A DNA stretch of 64,000 bases from Anadara kagoshimensis (lineage: Eukaryota; Mollusca; Bivalvia; Arcoida; Arcidae), in the NCBI GenBank assembly GCA_021292105.1, contig CM037868.1, positions 33,280,023 to 33,344,022 of the forward strand. The letters are read 5' to 3'. Below are positions 11,501 through 23,290 of this stretch, in pieces (position 1 is the stretch's first letter; each line of letters opens with the position of its first letter). The notes beneath the pieces were generated by a model. That model made no database searches. It worked only from the letters and a program-made list of their open reading frames with translations, and was not told the origin of the DNA. The position numbers and the translations under genes are program-made.

Positions 11501-14500
11501 CGCTGTTATTAAATTATTGTTGTTGTCATTTTTGTTTTATTTGTACAGGTGTGTTGTCATTGTTATATCTGTTTTCGTTATTGTTGTCGCTGTTGTGGAG
11601 TTGTTAAAATTGTTGTTGTCATGTTTGTTTTAATGTGCAAGTGTGTTGTCATTTAGTTGTGATTGATGTAATTATTGTTGTTGCTGTAGTCGTTATTGTT
11701 GTTTTTATTTGTTGTTTTTGTTATTGTTGTTGTAATGTACTTGTTGCTGCTGTAGTTGTTGTTGGCGTAGTTGTTGTAATAATTGTTGTTGGGTTGTTTT
11801 TATTTGAATGTGTAATTTCGTTATTGTCTTTGTTGTAACTATTTGTAGTTATATCTTATTGTTGTTGTTGTTGTTGCTGCTGTAATGTTGTTGTAGTGTT
11901 CTTTTTTAATATGGCTCTTGTTGTAATGTAGTTGTAGAAATTGTTATTATTGCCATTGTAGTGGGTTTTGTAATATTGTTGTTGTTGTATTTGGCGAAGT
12001 TGCAATTATTGCTGTTGTTGTTATTGCGGTTGAAGTACTTGTGGTTATTGTTATTGTAATGTAGTTGTTGTTATTGCTGCTGTCGTTGTTGTTGTTGTGT
12101 AGTAGTAGTAGTGCTTGTGGCTGTTGTTACTAAAATGTAGTTGTTGTTATTGCTGCTGTCGTTGTTGTGTTGTTGTTGTTGTGTAGTAGTAGTAGTAGTA
12201 GTAGTTGTGGCTGTTGTTATTGAAATCTAGTTGTTGTTATTGCTGCTGTCGTTGTTGTATTTTTGTTTCAATTTTGTTGTAATAGTTGTGGTTGTTGTTA
12301 TTGCTGCTGTCGTTGTTGTGTTGATGTTTATATTTGTGTTGTAATAGTAGTGATTTTTGTTATTGTAATGAAATTGTTGTTATTGCTGTTGTCGTTGTTG
12401 TATTTTTGTTTCAATTTTGTTGTAATAGTTGTGGTTGTTGTTATTGCTGCTGTCGTTGTTGTGTTGATGTTTATATTTTGTGTTGTAATAGCAGTGGTTG
12501 TTGTTATTGTAATGAAATTGTTGTTATTGCTGTTGTCATTGTTGTGTTTTTGTTTTAATTTTGTTGTAATAGTTGTGGTTGTTGTTATTGTAATGAAATT
12601 GTTGTTATTGCTGCTGTTGTTGTTGTGATGTCGTAGTTGTGGCTGTTGTAATTGTAATGAAATTGTTATTATTGCTGTTGTCAATGTTGTGTTGTTGTTG
12701 TTTTAATTTGTGTTATAGTAGTTGTGGTTTTTGTAATGTAGTATTTGTTTCTGCTGCCATGTTGTTGTTTGTTGTTGTTGTTGTAATATAATGTAACTGT
12801 TTTTATAATTCTAGTTGTTGTTATTGTGGCTGTTTAACGTAACATCTGCAATTTTTCAACTTTTCGCGACAAGACTTACAGTTGTCATTTTCCTCTTTAG
12901 CAGTTTTTTCTTTCAGGATTTCAAAGAATGTGGCATGAACTTCCTTGCATTCTCTTGCTGCAGGTGAGTTTTCCGGCCATCCAGTATAGTCCAAAATTTT
13001 CTAAAATGAAAGAAGTACAATTATAGGAAAATAACATTGTCGCAGAAAAATATAATAAAGAATCAAAAAGCAAAATATAACACAATAAGCAAAACAAAGA
13101 ACAAAGTAGGGAGAATGAGAAAAATGCCATTAAACCCAGAACCTCCAACACTATACATTGCTATTGCGGTAGATCAGTTGGTAGATGTTTGCTTCATGAG
13201 TAGGAGTTCAAACCCACGACCGGGTCTGACCCAAGACTTAAAAGTGGGTAGTGACTGTTCTTTCTCCAAGCACTCGGCATTACAAATTGAAAGTCGCGCT
13301 TCTTTCGTATGGGAACTGAAAGTAGACTTCTGCACCTTCGCCTTAAGCTGGAGACGTCTCGATATAAGTGATGTATTCTTCACTGGGACGTTAAACACCA
13401 TTACTCAATTTAGCTCCAACGTTGCAAAGGCGAGTGTTCTACAAACTTCACAGAGTTTCACGGACAGCTTTATATCTGTTTTCGTGAGTTTTCCACCGTC
13501 TCACAAGGGAAAACGCACCCTTCAGATTGCCAAGGTTACCACCATCGGTGCTCTACCGATGATTCTTCGTGCGACGTCGCAGGCTACATGCATATAAGGT
13601 ATTATGGCCATTGAGTATATAACACATGTAATGACGATTTTGTACTTGTGCTAGGCAAAACGTGGCCACCGTAAGTGGCAAAACTGATAAAGCACAATCG
13701 TGTATATGTATACATGTATACAATATATCCTGGCAAAACTTGGCAACACTTGGTTACCGTAGGTGACTACACCGATAAAGTACGTCATGTATTCGTGTAT
13801 ACATGTACTCCGGTAAAGGTTGGCAATACTTGGCCACCATAAATTATAGCACAGATGATTGACAAAGCTTCTTAAGCCGATAACGTACTCTTAAATATAT
13901 AAGCTTGGCATAGACTGGCCACCGTAAGTTATATACAGCACAGATATTATATTTAAAAGCTTGGCAAAGCTTCTTAAACCGATAACTTACTCTCAAATAA
14001 GCTTGGCAAACCTTGACTACCGTAGGTTACAACACTGATAGCGTGGGTTATTATGCAACTATGATCTGTTATCTTGGCATCAACACAAGGTCAACTGTCT
14101 TTGGTTTTAACATGACCTTACAACTCCTGATTAGATTATTAATCATTTGAAGGAGTTGCAATTTTTGGCAATACAATGTATAATTTTTATACTGTTACCC
14201 AACGACAAGGAAACGCAAAACCGTTGTGGTAACAATTCATATTTATATATGAAAAAATAAATATGTCAAAAATCATTGCAGCAGATCGAAACTGATTGAT
14301 GCCACCAACAGCGCATTTCAAAATTATTTCAAAATTAAAATGAAAAGTGTAAGACGACAATAAAATAAAATTTTATAAATATTGTAAATATAAGAAATAA
14401 GGTAATTTTCCAATGTCTTTATGAACTAGCAACGTACAATAGGCTGTCTCAAACTTTTGCACAATTATGCAATTTCAGACAGCCCATTATACTTTGCAAG

Positions 14501-15940
14501 TTCATAAAGACATTGGAAAATTACTTTATTTCTTAAATCATGCGAAGAAATTAGTTTGGGGCGTAAATCACCATTATTCTATTCCGTTACCCTAGTCTTA
14601 CCTTCAGAAATCCCGGGAGATCGTCTTTTTCTAAGTAACCATCATTATTGGAATCTAAATAAAAGCAACCAATCAAAATGCGATTAAAACACCCAACCAA
14701 TCAAATCTTTATTTTTAGCCAAAACGTGATTAAAAAATAACCAATCAAATGGTTTTTTTTCAGCCAAAATATGTTATGAGAGATCCAATCAAATTTGTAT
14801 CGATCAAAGAACCGGAGAGCTATTTAAAAGTTGAGATGAGTTGAGTAATGTGTTTAACGTCCCAGCCAAGAATATTTCACTTAATATATATATCGAGACG
14901 TCGCCAGCTATAGGCGAATGTGCAGGAATTTTGCCTGTGCGTTGCGCTTTTGGCATTATATATACAGCAGGGTTCTTTATTGTGTCAAGCCTACCGTGAG
15001 ACGGGATCTCGTTTATTTCAAGTTCCTATCCGAAAGAACCGTGACTTTCATTTCGTAATGCCGAGTGCTTGGCGAAAGAACACTCTCAAGTCTTGGGTCA
15101 GACCCGGTCGGGGTTCGAAGCCACGACCTCACACTTACGGAGCGAGCACTCTACCAACTGAGCTACCGCAGTGGTAGCTATTTAAGGGAGTAACGGTGGC
15201 CATCTCGGATGTGCTATAAGGCTGTCGGGTATCCCACACCAATCCCTACCATAACAAATCAACTGACCAAGTTTATGCTCAATCGGATGTACAGTTTTCT
15301 TGTAAATGCATGGAATTCATGAATTGGGTGAAATAGTGTATTTTTAGTAACGTCGGCCATCTTGGATGCACGATTATGCTGTCGAGCAATCCCACACCAA
15401 CCAATATCATAACGAATCAACTGACCAAGTTCAGCTCAATCGGATGAACGGTTTTCTTTTAAATGAACGAAAACCAACTGGAACACACACAGAGACAGAG
15501 AGAGAGAGAGAGATGGGTCTTTATTCCGTCATATTCTTAAAATGATATATATATGACATGTATATACACTTTTTAATGATAATTAAAAAATCTGCAGTTG
15601 CTTACAAATAGTAAATAAACATCGTAAAGACAGATTGTTAAGAATAGTCATTACCAGATCTGTACGCATTACACTGAATTATATATCAATGTACGCAGAT
15701 ATGTGATGTCATAAACTTATTTACAAGGAAGAAAATTACATATACTAGTACGGTATAACCTCCGGAAACCGATGGTCCTCCAGACTGAATAGAATAAAAA
15801 CAAACAAATAAATAAATAAATAAATAAAATAACTTAAAATTTAAATTGAAAAAAGATTTCTTAATACTATTCATATTCTTACCAAAGAATTTGAATAAAT
15901 ATTCCAATTTGTCTTGCTGGAAAGGTGCTATTCTCGGCAT
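8579..15940 (-). CDS. Calexcitin / sarcoplasmic Ca2+-binding protein-like
   Basis: Six coding exons: 15940-15883, 14654-14602, 13000-12880, 10616-10488, 10006-9894 and 8845-8579. All junctions are GT/AG and the phases (1,0,1,1,0) join one 246-aa frame. EF-hand 1 is at residues 20-31 (DSNNDGYLEKDD). A degenerate EF-like loop is at 73-84 (EENDNYKVSVTD, Tyr at the Gly position). EF-hand 3 is at 118-129 (DKNEDGVIDREE). The fourth site has no usable loop. The family's C-terminal signature aligns as YGPGRYIFG. Calexcitins are cytosolic Ca2+ sensor/buffer proteins of invertebrate neurons and muscle, usually about 190 aa. The extra 55 residues here hold an acidic run (PNDEDDDVDD) and a basic end with RRPS, a PKA-type site at Ser235. 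A 3' splice site at 15955 shows that a noncoding exon lies upstream. Family assignment is strong; the physiological role is inferred. Confidence 0.93.
8846..9893 (-). other. Calexcitin intron 5, with a SINE
   Basis: Holds a family A SINE at 9338-9686 on the plus strand, with A box TTGCTCAGTTGG and B box GAGTTCGAACCC. It is followed by a C-run and an AC microsatellite at about 9690-9727. 8969-9115 is a dispersed repeat with CGGACGAACAGATAGACAGA. The SINE lies antisense to the gene. Confidence 0.75.
10020..10260. repeat. TTGA/GAAT tetranucleotide repeat
   Basis: Interrupted TGAT and GAAT repeats in calexcitin intron 4, starting 14 bp upstream (minus-strand sense) of exon 5. No coding content. 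Confidence 0.8.
10734..11010 (-). repeat. SINE family A, diverged
   Basis: Reverse-strand copy. The tail is at the left (GTTGAGTTAAGTAATGG) and the A box at the right, CCGCAGTAGT being the complement of the head. It lies in the calexcitin intron between exons 3 and 4, in the same orientation as the gene. Confidence 0.8.
11011..12830. repeat. GTT-rich minisatellite array, 1.8 kb
   Basis: Built from TTGTTATTG, TTGTCGCTG and TTGTCCTTG words. At 11080-11450 it settles into a unit of about 48 bp. At 12240-12620 it forms units of about 110-150 bp containing TGTTTCAATTTTGTTGTAAT. All units are near multiples of three, so long Leu/Val-rich or Asn/Thr-rich frames run through it. They have no start context or homology and are not genes. 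It fills most of calexcitin intron 3. Confidence 0.9.
13163..13410 (+). repeat. SINE family A, internally deleted
   Basis: Head with GGTAGATCAGTTGGTAGA, then GACCGGGTCTGACCCAAGAC, a jump past the middle, and the tail GACGTCTCGATATAAGTG. About 90 bp of the usual body, including the AAGAACCCTGCTG block, is missing. In calexcitin intron 2. Confidence 0.8.
13640..14045. repeat. Irregular tandem repeat, CTTGGCAAAACTTGGC type
   Basis: Five or six diverged units of 45-95 bp share TTGGCAAAxxTTGG, CCACCGTAAGT, ACACCGATAAAGTACGT and ATACATGTA. Located in calexcitin intron 2. Confidence 0.6.
14391..14536. repeat. Hairpin MITE, 146 bp
   Basis: Inverted arms of about 70 bp. The left arm starts AAGAAATAAGGTAATTTTCC and the right arm ends GGAAAATTACTTTATTTCTT. 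The loop is near GCACAATTATGC. It lies 65 bp from calexcitin exon 2, inside intron 2. Confidence 0.8.
14655..15482. repeat. Calexcitin intron 1: SINE and local duplications
   Basis: 14655-14815 has three loose copies of CCAATCAAAT plus AGCCAAAA. 14838-15174 is a family A SINE on the minus strand with a complete head, CCACTGCGGTAGCTCAGTTG in SINE sense. 15196-15482 is a diverged tandem pair sharing GGCCATCT, CCCACACCAA, AATCAACTGACCAAGTT and GCTCAATCGGATG. Confidence 0.75.
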
Positions 15941-16205
15941 GGTCGCTTATGAACCTGAAACAAAAATATAAAGCTGAAGTGCATCACGTGTAATATCAAA
16001 CAATATTAACCTGTCTACTTGACCTTTTATCAAGAGGATTCATATAGGAGTATACATCCACTACTGTTTAATGCTTACATTTCGCTGTGGTTTTATTTTG
16101 GCTATATTTGCGGTCCATGTATTCCCGCGAAAAAAAAACAGCCGCGAATATACATGGGTATTACCAACCCATTAATCTTGCTAGGGCCGTTTTCTTTTAA
16201 TAAGA
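15941..16205. other. Upstream of the calexcitin start
   Basis: The 3' splice site TTTCAG (complement, ending 15955) gives a short leader, GTTCATAAGCGACC, before the ATG at 15940. The promoter and first exon are not identified. 16110-16160 contains CCGCGAAA words like those in the CGCGAAA MITEs and in the next array. Confidence 0.5.
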
Positions 16206-16985
16206 TAAGACAGCGAAAACATGACACCGCGAAACTAGTCATCGTCAAACAGCGAAAACATGACATCATGAATACACTCGTCATCGTCAAACAGCGAATA
16301 CATGACATCGCGAATACATTCGTCATCGTCAAACAGCGAAAACATGACACCGCGAATACATTCGTCATCGTCAAACAGCGAAAACATGCCACCGCGAATA
16401 CACACGTCATCGTCAAACAGCGAAAACATGACATCGCGAATACATTCGTCATCGTCAAACAGCGAAAACATGACACCGCGAATACATTCGTCATCGTCAA
16501 ACAGTGAAAACATGACACCGCCGATACATTCGCCATCGTCAAACAGCGAAAACATGACACCGCGAATGCACTCGTCGTCGTCAAACAGCAAAAAAATGAA
16601 ACCGCGGATACACTTGTCATCGTCAAACAGCGAAAACATTACATCGCGAATACACTCGTCATCGTCAAACAGCGAAAACATGATACCGCGAATACACTCG
16701 TCATCGTCAAACAGCGAAAACATGACACCATGAATACACATGACATCGTCAAACAGCGAAAACGTGACATCGCGAATACACTCGTCATCGTCAAACAGCG
16801 AAAGCATGACACCATGAATACACTCATCATCGTCAGACAGCGAAAACATGACATCGCGAATACACTCGTCAAACAGCGAAAACATGACATCGCGAATACA
16901 CTCGTCAAACAGCGAAAACATGACATCGCGAATACACTCGTCATCGTCAAACAGCGAAAACATGACACCGCGAATACACTCGTTC
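16206..16985. repeat. 42-bp tandem array
   Basis: About 19 copies of a 42-bp unit containing ACATGACACCGCGAATACA and CTCGTCATCGTCAAACAGCG, some shortened to about 33 bp. The unit length is a multiple of three and lacks stops in several frames, so open frames of up to 250 codons appear on both strands. Codon content follows the repeat, and no gene is supported. Confidence 0.92.
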
Positions 16986-17419
16986 ATTCATTCGTTCTTT
17001 ACCTCTTCTTTTACAGAGATTGAAATATGATACAAAATACACTTAACTAATTAACTAACTAATATTTAACAGTAACGCTAACATATTTACAAATTAATTA
17101 TATGTATAAAACAGTCATTTGTTATATGCACTTGCTGATGCTTTTACATATGTAAAGTAAATAAATAAGAAGCGTTTAAGGTCTGATTGGTTGAGTGGTG
17201 TTTGTGATTTTCTTTTAAGCAATACTTTAGTTAGAGTTTCTTCATCGTAACTTGCCAGTTCGGCTGATAAGATACTGTAAGAAAATATTTCTATAAAATT
17301 CTGTTTTAATACAGGAACAAAAGTTGTTACATACAAAATCCAGTTGTTTACTCTATGTTTCCCCATTATCTACTTATCTACTAATTTGAAGGTCAAACAA
17401 ACAGGTCCAGTGTTGTTTG

Positions 17420-17491
<72 letters not shown>

Positions 17492-17929
17492 GCCTCATTA
17501 TACATCAGGGCATAATTTGACATATTTTGTTAAAAAGTTCAAAAATCCCTCTATGTACATAATTAAGTTCACTTCTTCATGAATGAAATACAGCAGTAAT
17601 ACTTACACATGTTATTTATTCATTTATTTATTATTAAATAAATAAATTGAAAAGAAAAGATTCCAGGATATTTTGATTATCGTTTTATTTTCATTTCAGT
17701 ATTTGTAATTTTATTTTATTGTTTATTTTTAGAATTATTGGCATTATTATAACTTACTGTTTTGATTTCATTTAACATGACCCTGAATGACCTGGTTGAC
17801 CTGTTTTTTTTATTGGTCAATCAGTTATTGGGGACAAGACATGTTCTATTTTGCCATGACAAATCATGTCTTCAATTATCTCGATTCACAAGGGGTTTTA
17901 CACTATAAAATTTGTATTATATGACAAAT
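16986..17929. other. AT-rich spacer with a long TA microsatellite
   Basis: The TA run covers about 17424-17488. 17489-17600 repeats wording from 7860-8100 (TTGGGCCTCATT, CATCAGGG, GTTAAAAAGTTCAAAAAT), so it is a dispersed repeat. An 83-codon minus-strand open frame at 17366-17115 has no family I recognise. Confidence 0.6.
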
Positions 17930-20015
17930 CATATAGTGTAAACGGGCCTTTATATGACAAATCTTATATGACTAATCTTATAGTGTAAACGGGCCTTTAT
18001 ATGACAAATCTTATACGACTAATCTTATAGTGTAAACGGGCCTTTATATGACAAATCTTATACGACTAATCTTATAGTGTAAACGGGCCTTTATATGACA
18101 AATCTTATACGACTAATCTTATAGTGTAAACGGGCCTTTATATGACAAATCTTATACGACTAATCTTATAGTGTAAACGGGCCTTTATATGACAAATCTT
18201 ATACGACTAATCTTATAGTGTAAACGGGCCTTTATATGGCAAATCTTATGCGACAAATCTTATAGTGTAAACGGGCCTTTATATCACAAATCTTACACGA
18301 CTAATCTTATAGTGTAAACGGGCCTTTATATGACAAATCTTATACATCTCATCTTATAGTGTAAACGGGTCCCTTATACGACAAATCTTATACGACTAAT
18401 CTTATAGTGTAAACGGCCCTTTATATGACAAATCTTATATGACTAATCTTATAGTGTAAACGGGCCTTTATATGACAAATCTTATACGACTAATCTTATA
18501 GTGTAAACGGGTCTTTATATGACAAATCTTATACGACTAATCTTAGAGTGTAAACGGGCCTTTATATGACAAATCCTATACGACTAATCTTATAGTGTAA
18601 ACGGGCCTTTATATGACAAATTTTATACGACTAATCTTATAGTGAAAACGGACCTTTATATGACAAATCTTATACGACAAATCTTACAGTGTAAACGGGC
18701 CTTTATATGACAAATCTTATACGACTAATCTTACATTGTAAACGGGCCTTTATATGACAAATCTTATACGACTAATCTTATAGAGTAAACGGGCCTTTAT
18801 ATGACAAATCTTATACGACAAATCTTATGCGACTAATCTTATAGTGTAAACGGGACTTTATATGACAAATCTTATACGACAAATCTTATAATGTAAACGG
18901 GCCTTTATATGACAAATCTTATACGACTAATCTTATAAATTAAACGGGCCTTTATATGACAAATCTTATACGACAAATCTTATAATGTAAACGGGCCTTT
19001 ATATGACAAATCTTATACGACTTATCTTATAGAGTAAACGGGCCTTTATATGACAAATCTTATACGACTAATCTTATAGTGTAAACAGGCCTTTATATGA
19101 CAAATCTTATACGACTAATTTTATAGTGTAAACGAGCATTTATATGACAGATCTTATACGACTAATCTATAGTGTAAACGGACCTTTATATGACAAATCT
19201 TATACTACTAATTTTATAGTGTAAACGGGCCTTTATATGACAAATCTTGTACGACCAATCTTATAGTGTAAACGGGCCTTTATATGACAAATCTTATACG
19301 ACTAATCTATAGTGTGTTAACGGACCTTTATATGACAAATCTTATACGACTAATTTTATAGTGTAAACGGGCCTTTATATGACAAATCTTGTACGACCAA
19401 TCTTATAGTGTAAACGGGCCTTTATATGACAAATCTTATACGAATAATCTTAATGTGTAAACGGGCCTTTATATGACAAATCTTATGCGACTAATCTTAT
19501 AGTGTAAACGGACCTTTGTATGACAAATCTTATACGACTAATCTTATAGTGTAAACGGGCCTGTCTATGACAAATCCTATGCGACTAATCTTATAGAGTA
19601 AACGGGCCTTTATATGACAAATCTTATACGACAAAACGTATAGTGTAAACGGGCCTTTATATGACAAATCTTATACGATAAATCTTATACTACTAATCTC
19701 ATACGACTAATCTTATAGTGTAAACGGGCCTTTATATGACAAATCTTATGCGACTAATCTTATAGTGTAAACGGGCCTTTATATGGCAAATCTTATACGA
19801 CTAATCTTACAGTGTAAACGAGCCTTTACATGACAAATCTTATACGACTAATCTTATAGTGTAAACGGGCCTGTCTATGACAAATCTTATACGACTAAAC
19901 TTATAGTGTAAACGTACCTTTATATGACAAATCTTATACGACTAATCTTATAGTGTAAACGGGCCTTTATATGACAAATCTTATACGACTAATCTTATAG
20001 TGTAAACGGACCTTT
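17930..20015. repeat. 47-bp satellite, about 44 copies
   Basis: A regular head-to-tail array of a 47-bp unit containing GTGTAAACGGGCCTTTATAT, GACAAATCTTATACGACTAA and TCTTATA. Copies differ by a few substitutions and occasional partial units. The unit is itself loosely repetitive (ACAAATCTTATA and ACTAATCTTATA), suggesting growth from a shorter ancestor. It has no spacers of constant length and is not a CRISPR array. Confidence 0.95.
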
Positions 20016-20218
20016 ATAAAGTTAATGACACATAAATATATTATTTGATTTAAATTACAAAATAAATATGTGAATTTCCTGTTCAAAGTAGATAATAGAC
20101 TGTTTAAATGACGTACCATATTAAATTTGTTTTTAAGTTTTTATATAATGCAAACTTGTTTAGCAAAAAGGGCGGGACCCATGTAATTGATTGAATGGGG
20201 TTTTAAGTCCCAGTCTAA

Positions 20219-20590
20219 GACCGCGGTGGCCTAATAGATAACACATCGGGTCTCTCACCGCTGTGAGTTCGAGTCCCGCTCAGACAATATTTGAGAAAGT
20301 GAATTTTCCTTGTCGTTTGACTTTACTGGTTCACCCGGTGTCAATATGATGTGACTGAGGGAGTGGTACGCTTGTCTGTGGCGTACTGACTCGGCGAGCT
20401 AGCACCTAAAGGTTGCCCTGAGTGTGCGCTGGTACAAGGCAGACCATAAAGACATGAACACTCGCATTTCACATGCATACAGGAACTTAAGCGTGTTAAT
20501 AGATTAATCCATAGAGATTAATAAAGTAGTTCTCGTCGCGAATCGCTGAAAAATTGCTGGTGCGACGTAAGTTAAGCAACATTCAACAAC
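20219..20590 (+). repeat. SINE family B, near full length
   Basis: Head ACCGCGGTGGCCTAATAGAT, B-box-like GAGTTCGAGTCCCGCTCAGA, body CTTTACTGGTTCACCCGGTG and AAGGCAGACCATAAAGACA, tail GCGACGTAAGTTAAGCAACA. This is one of the best reference copies in the window. Confidence 0.85.
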
Positions 20591-20714
20591 AACAAAACAG
20601 TCAAGAGTATTTCGCTTATTTCGAGACTTCAGGTGAAGTGGCAGATAATTACGAAGAAAGATTTTCAGGTGAATAAAGAATCTCTCCAAACATAGCTAGT
20701 CTCATCAGGGGATT

Positions 20715-21050
20715 GCTCAGTTGGTAGAGTGCTCGCTCCGTAAGTAGGAGGTCGTAGGTTCGATCCCCGGCCGGGTCGGACCAACGACTTGAAAGTGGGT
20801 AGTGACTGTTCTTTCGCCAAGCACTCGGCATTACGAAATGAAAGTCATGGTTCTTTCAGATGGGAACTTAAAATAAACGAGGTCCCGCGTCACGGTGGGC
20901 TTGGCACGATAAATTAAGAACCCTGCTGTATAATGCCATCAGCACAATGCACAGGCAAAATTTCTGCACCTTTGCCTATAGCTGGCGACGTCTCGATATA
21001 AGTGAAATATTCTTGACTGGGACGTTAAACACCATTACTCAACTCAACTC
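20715..21050 (+). repeat. SINE family A with target-site duplication
   Basis: It starts within the head (GCTCAGTTGGTAGAGTGCTC) and ends CCATTACTCAACTCAACTC. The 11-bp sequence ATCAGGGGATT flanks both sides (20704-20714 and 21051-21061), the signature of LINE-assisted retroposition. Few mutations against the other copies, so relatively young. Confidence 0.9.
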
Positions 21051-21165
21051 ATCAGGGGATTGGTGATCTAATGGTGCAAATATTAACAGTTTTCGCAAAC
21101 GAAAATTATTTAAATTTTAAACTTTTTAACGTTTTTAACGGTACTGTTCCGTTTTGAAGGATTAT

Positions 21166-21211
<46 letters not shown>

Positions 21212-21390
21212 CCACGTGGTCCTTTCAGAATTCGGAATGGACTTTAAAAATCGATGCCCTATGTCATGGTAGGTGTTGCACGTTAAGGAACACTATATTC
21301 TCCTGACCACATTGTAAATGTAAAAAATTCTGCTACTTCACGTAAAGCAAGTGACGTCTCGGTATAAGTGAATTATTATTGACTGTGCCG

Positions 21391-21466
<76 letters not shown>

Positions 21467-21965
21467 TTCATATATTTCTGAGGAATTTTACCCGCTTTGC
21501 CGTTTAAGGAAAGATCAGTTACGTCCTTGAATTTCCAGAAAAATACTTAAGCATTAATTTAAAAACAGAAATCTTAATATTTTTATACTTACTTGATATT
21601 ATCCTAAATTAGTTATCCTTTTCAACTTTTTTATCGGGAATTAGTATAATAAGAAATTCTCTACCACTGATATGTTCCGATAAGAAATTCTCTACCACTG
21701 CTATGTTCCGAAAAACAATCACAATCCACTCCAGAAATTAAATGAAAACAAGAAATAGGAAACTGATAAACACAGGACATGAATTGTGTCAACTGATCAA
21801 GAACCGTGACCGACTGTTCCAGTTGACCTGTTTTCGTCCATGACAATAGATAATAAAATTCTGATACATATAAACAAAAGGTCCCGAGTCTCATACACAA
21901 GCATAATACGTGTAGATAAGTTTCATTAAACTATTTCAAGAAATAATTTTAAATTCGTGAGCGAT
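21051..21965. repeat. Spacer with TC and AC microsatellites
   Basis: TC run at about 21172-21210; AC then TC runs at about 21391-21461. 21263-21390 looks like a diverged SINE tail (GTGACGTCTCGGTATAAGTG). At 21650-21712 the phrase AAGAAATTCTCTACCACTG occurs twice. No gene seen. Confidence 0.6.
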
Positions 21966-22202
21966 ACAGTACAGACCTGTCGAAAGTTTAACACAAGGCT
22001 AACGATCGCAAATTGGTGGCGATTCGCCGGTTCGTTTCGTTACAAATGTTCCAATGCTGTCGGGGTCTGGATAGAACAGTCTCCTATAAAACGGGTAGTC
22101 CCGGGTTCGATCCAGGGTTCTACTTTGCATTTTTATTTATTTAGTTTTGTTGTTGTTGTAATTTTTGTTTTTCTGTGTTCAAACTTCACTTCAGCAGTTA
22201 AA

Positions 22203-22990
22203 CCACCGCGGTAGGTCAATTGGTAGAACGCTCGCTTCGCACTAGCCCGAGATTCCTCTGGCCCGAAATTTTTTTTTTTTTTTTTTTTATCAATTTCGGG
22301 CCAGAGATCGGGCTTCATTATTTTACATAACGTGATGCCGTTGAAATCCTACGGCAGGGTAAGATTTAATTTGGCGGATGTGTTCACTTTATTTTCACGG
22401 GCATTGGGTAATGAACCAGTCAGATCGCTTACCTGAACCTTTATTCACAAGAATCCATCGAAAAAACTACGTGGCAACTCCGTTTTATATCCATTCCAGC
22501 CATATAAATCCAACACATCCTTCATCATCTCGCCATTTTTTATGTTATGATATTCAAATAACGCGAGATCTCGCGGGTAAAAGTCTCCCTTTTCTGATAC
22601 ACAAGTGTTGGATTTATATGGCCCGAAATTAATAAAAAAAAAAAAAAAAAAAAAATTCGGGCCAGAGGAATCTCGGGCTAGCTTCGCACGTGGGAGGTCG
22701 TGGGTTCGAACCCCTACCGGTACTGAACCAAGACTTGAAAGTGGGTAGTGACTATTCTTCTGCCAAGCACTCAGCATTACGAAATGAACGTCACGGTTCT
22801 TTCAAATGGGAACTTAAAATATACAAGGTCCCATATGTCACGGAAGGCGTGGCACGCTAAAGAACCCTGCTTTATAATGCCATCAGCGCAACGCACAGGC
22901 AAAATTTCTGCACATTCGCCTATAGCTGGCGACGTCTCAATATAAGTGAAATATTCTTCATAGGGACGTTAAACATCATTTTTCAACTCA
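22203..22990 (+). repeat. SINE family A split by a fold-back element
   Basis: The head is at 22203-22241 and the rest resumes at 22682 (CTTCGCACGTGGGAGG) and runs to the CAACTCAACTT end near 22990. The interruption is the element at 22242-22681. Confidence 0.85.
22242..22681. mobile_element. 440-bp fold-back DNA element with perfect ends
   Basis: Terminal inverted repeats of about 27 bp are essentially identical: CTAGCCCGAGATTCCTCTGG at the left, its complement at the right. A 7-bp target duplication, CTTCGCA, lies at 22235-22241 and 22682-22688. Just inside the ends are a T-run and an A-run, and internal inverted copies of CATATAAATCCAACAC. There is no transposase gene, so it is non-autonomous. 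The intact ends suggest a recent insertion. Confidence 0.85.
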
Positions 22991-23173
22991 ACTTCAGTAG
23001 TTAAACTTTTGACAGGCCTGTACTATATATATCATAACAGATAGCAAAATTAGGTTTATGTTAACAATAATAGCCCCAGGATGTCTTTGTCCTTTAATTA
23101 CGCACTTCCTTAAGTTTATTTAATACAAAAGGGTCTGTCCCAGACTGACAGGGCTCGTTAGCAAACATAACAC

Positions 23174-23177
<4 letters not shown>

Positions 23178-23231
<54 letters not shown>

Positions 23232-23235
23232 AAAA

Positions 23236-23290
<55 letters not shown>
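23178..23290. repeat. TC and TGAT microsatellites
   Basis: A CT run (about 23178-23228) followed by TGAT tetranucleotides (about 23236-23290). Confidence 0.9.

Larger units (their letters stand above)
21966..23026. mobile_element. Candidate element with CTGTCGAAAG inverted ends
   Basis: Left end GTACAGACCTGTCGAAAGTT and right end CTTTTGACAGGCCTGTACTA form an inverted pair about 1.06 kb apart. Between them lie a tRNA-like head (22050-22125, GGGTTCGATCCAGGG) and a family A SINE that is itself interrupted. The outer unit may be chance spacing of two dispersed ends. Confidence 0.4.

Noticed and set aside
10972-12684. Long Leu/Val-rich and Asn/Thr-rich open frames on both strands
   Set aside because: They are GTT-based repeats with units that keep the frame. 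They have no homology, and the real calexcitin exons on either side splice over the region.
16102-17023. Open frames of up to 250 codons in the 42-bp array
   Set aside because: Open on both strands and in several frames because the unit is a multiple of three; this is expected of the satellite itself.
17115-17366. 83-codon minus-strand open frame
   Set aside because: No family recognised, no splice context, and length is within chance for AT-rich DNA.
17930-20015. CRISPR-like array
   Set aside because: The 47-bp units are contiguous copies without unique spacers, in a eukaryotic genome with spliced genes.
22378-22632. 84-codon frame inside the fold-back element
   Set aside because: It spans the internal inverted repeats and has no similarity to a transposase.
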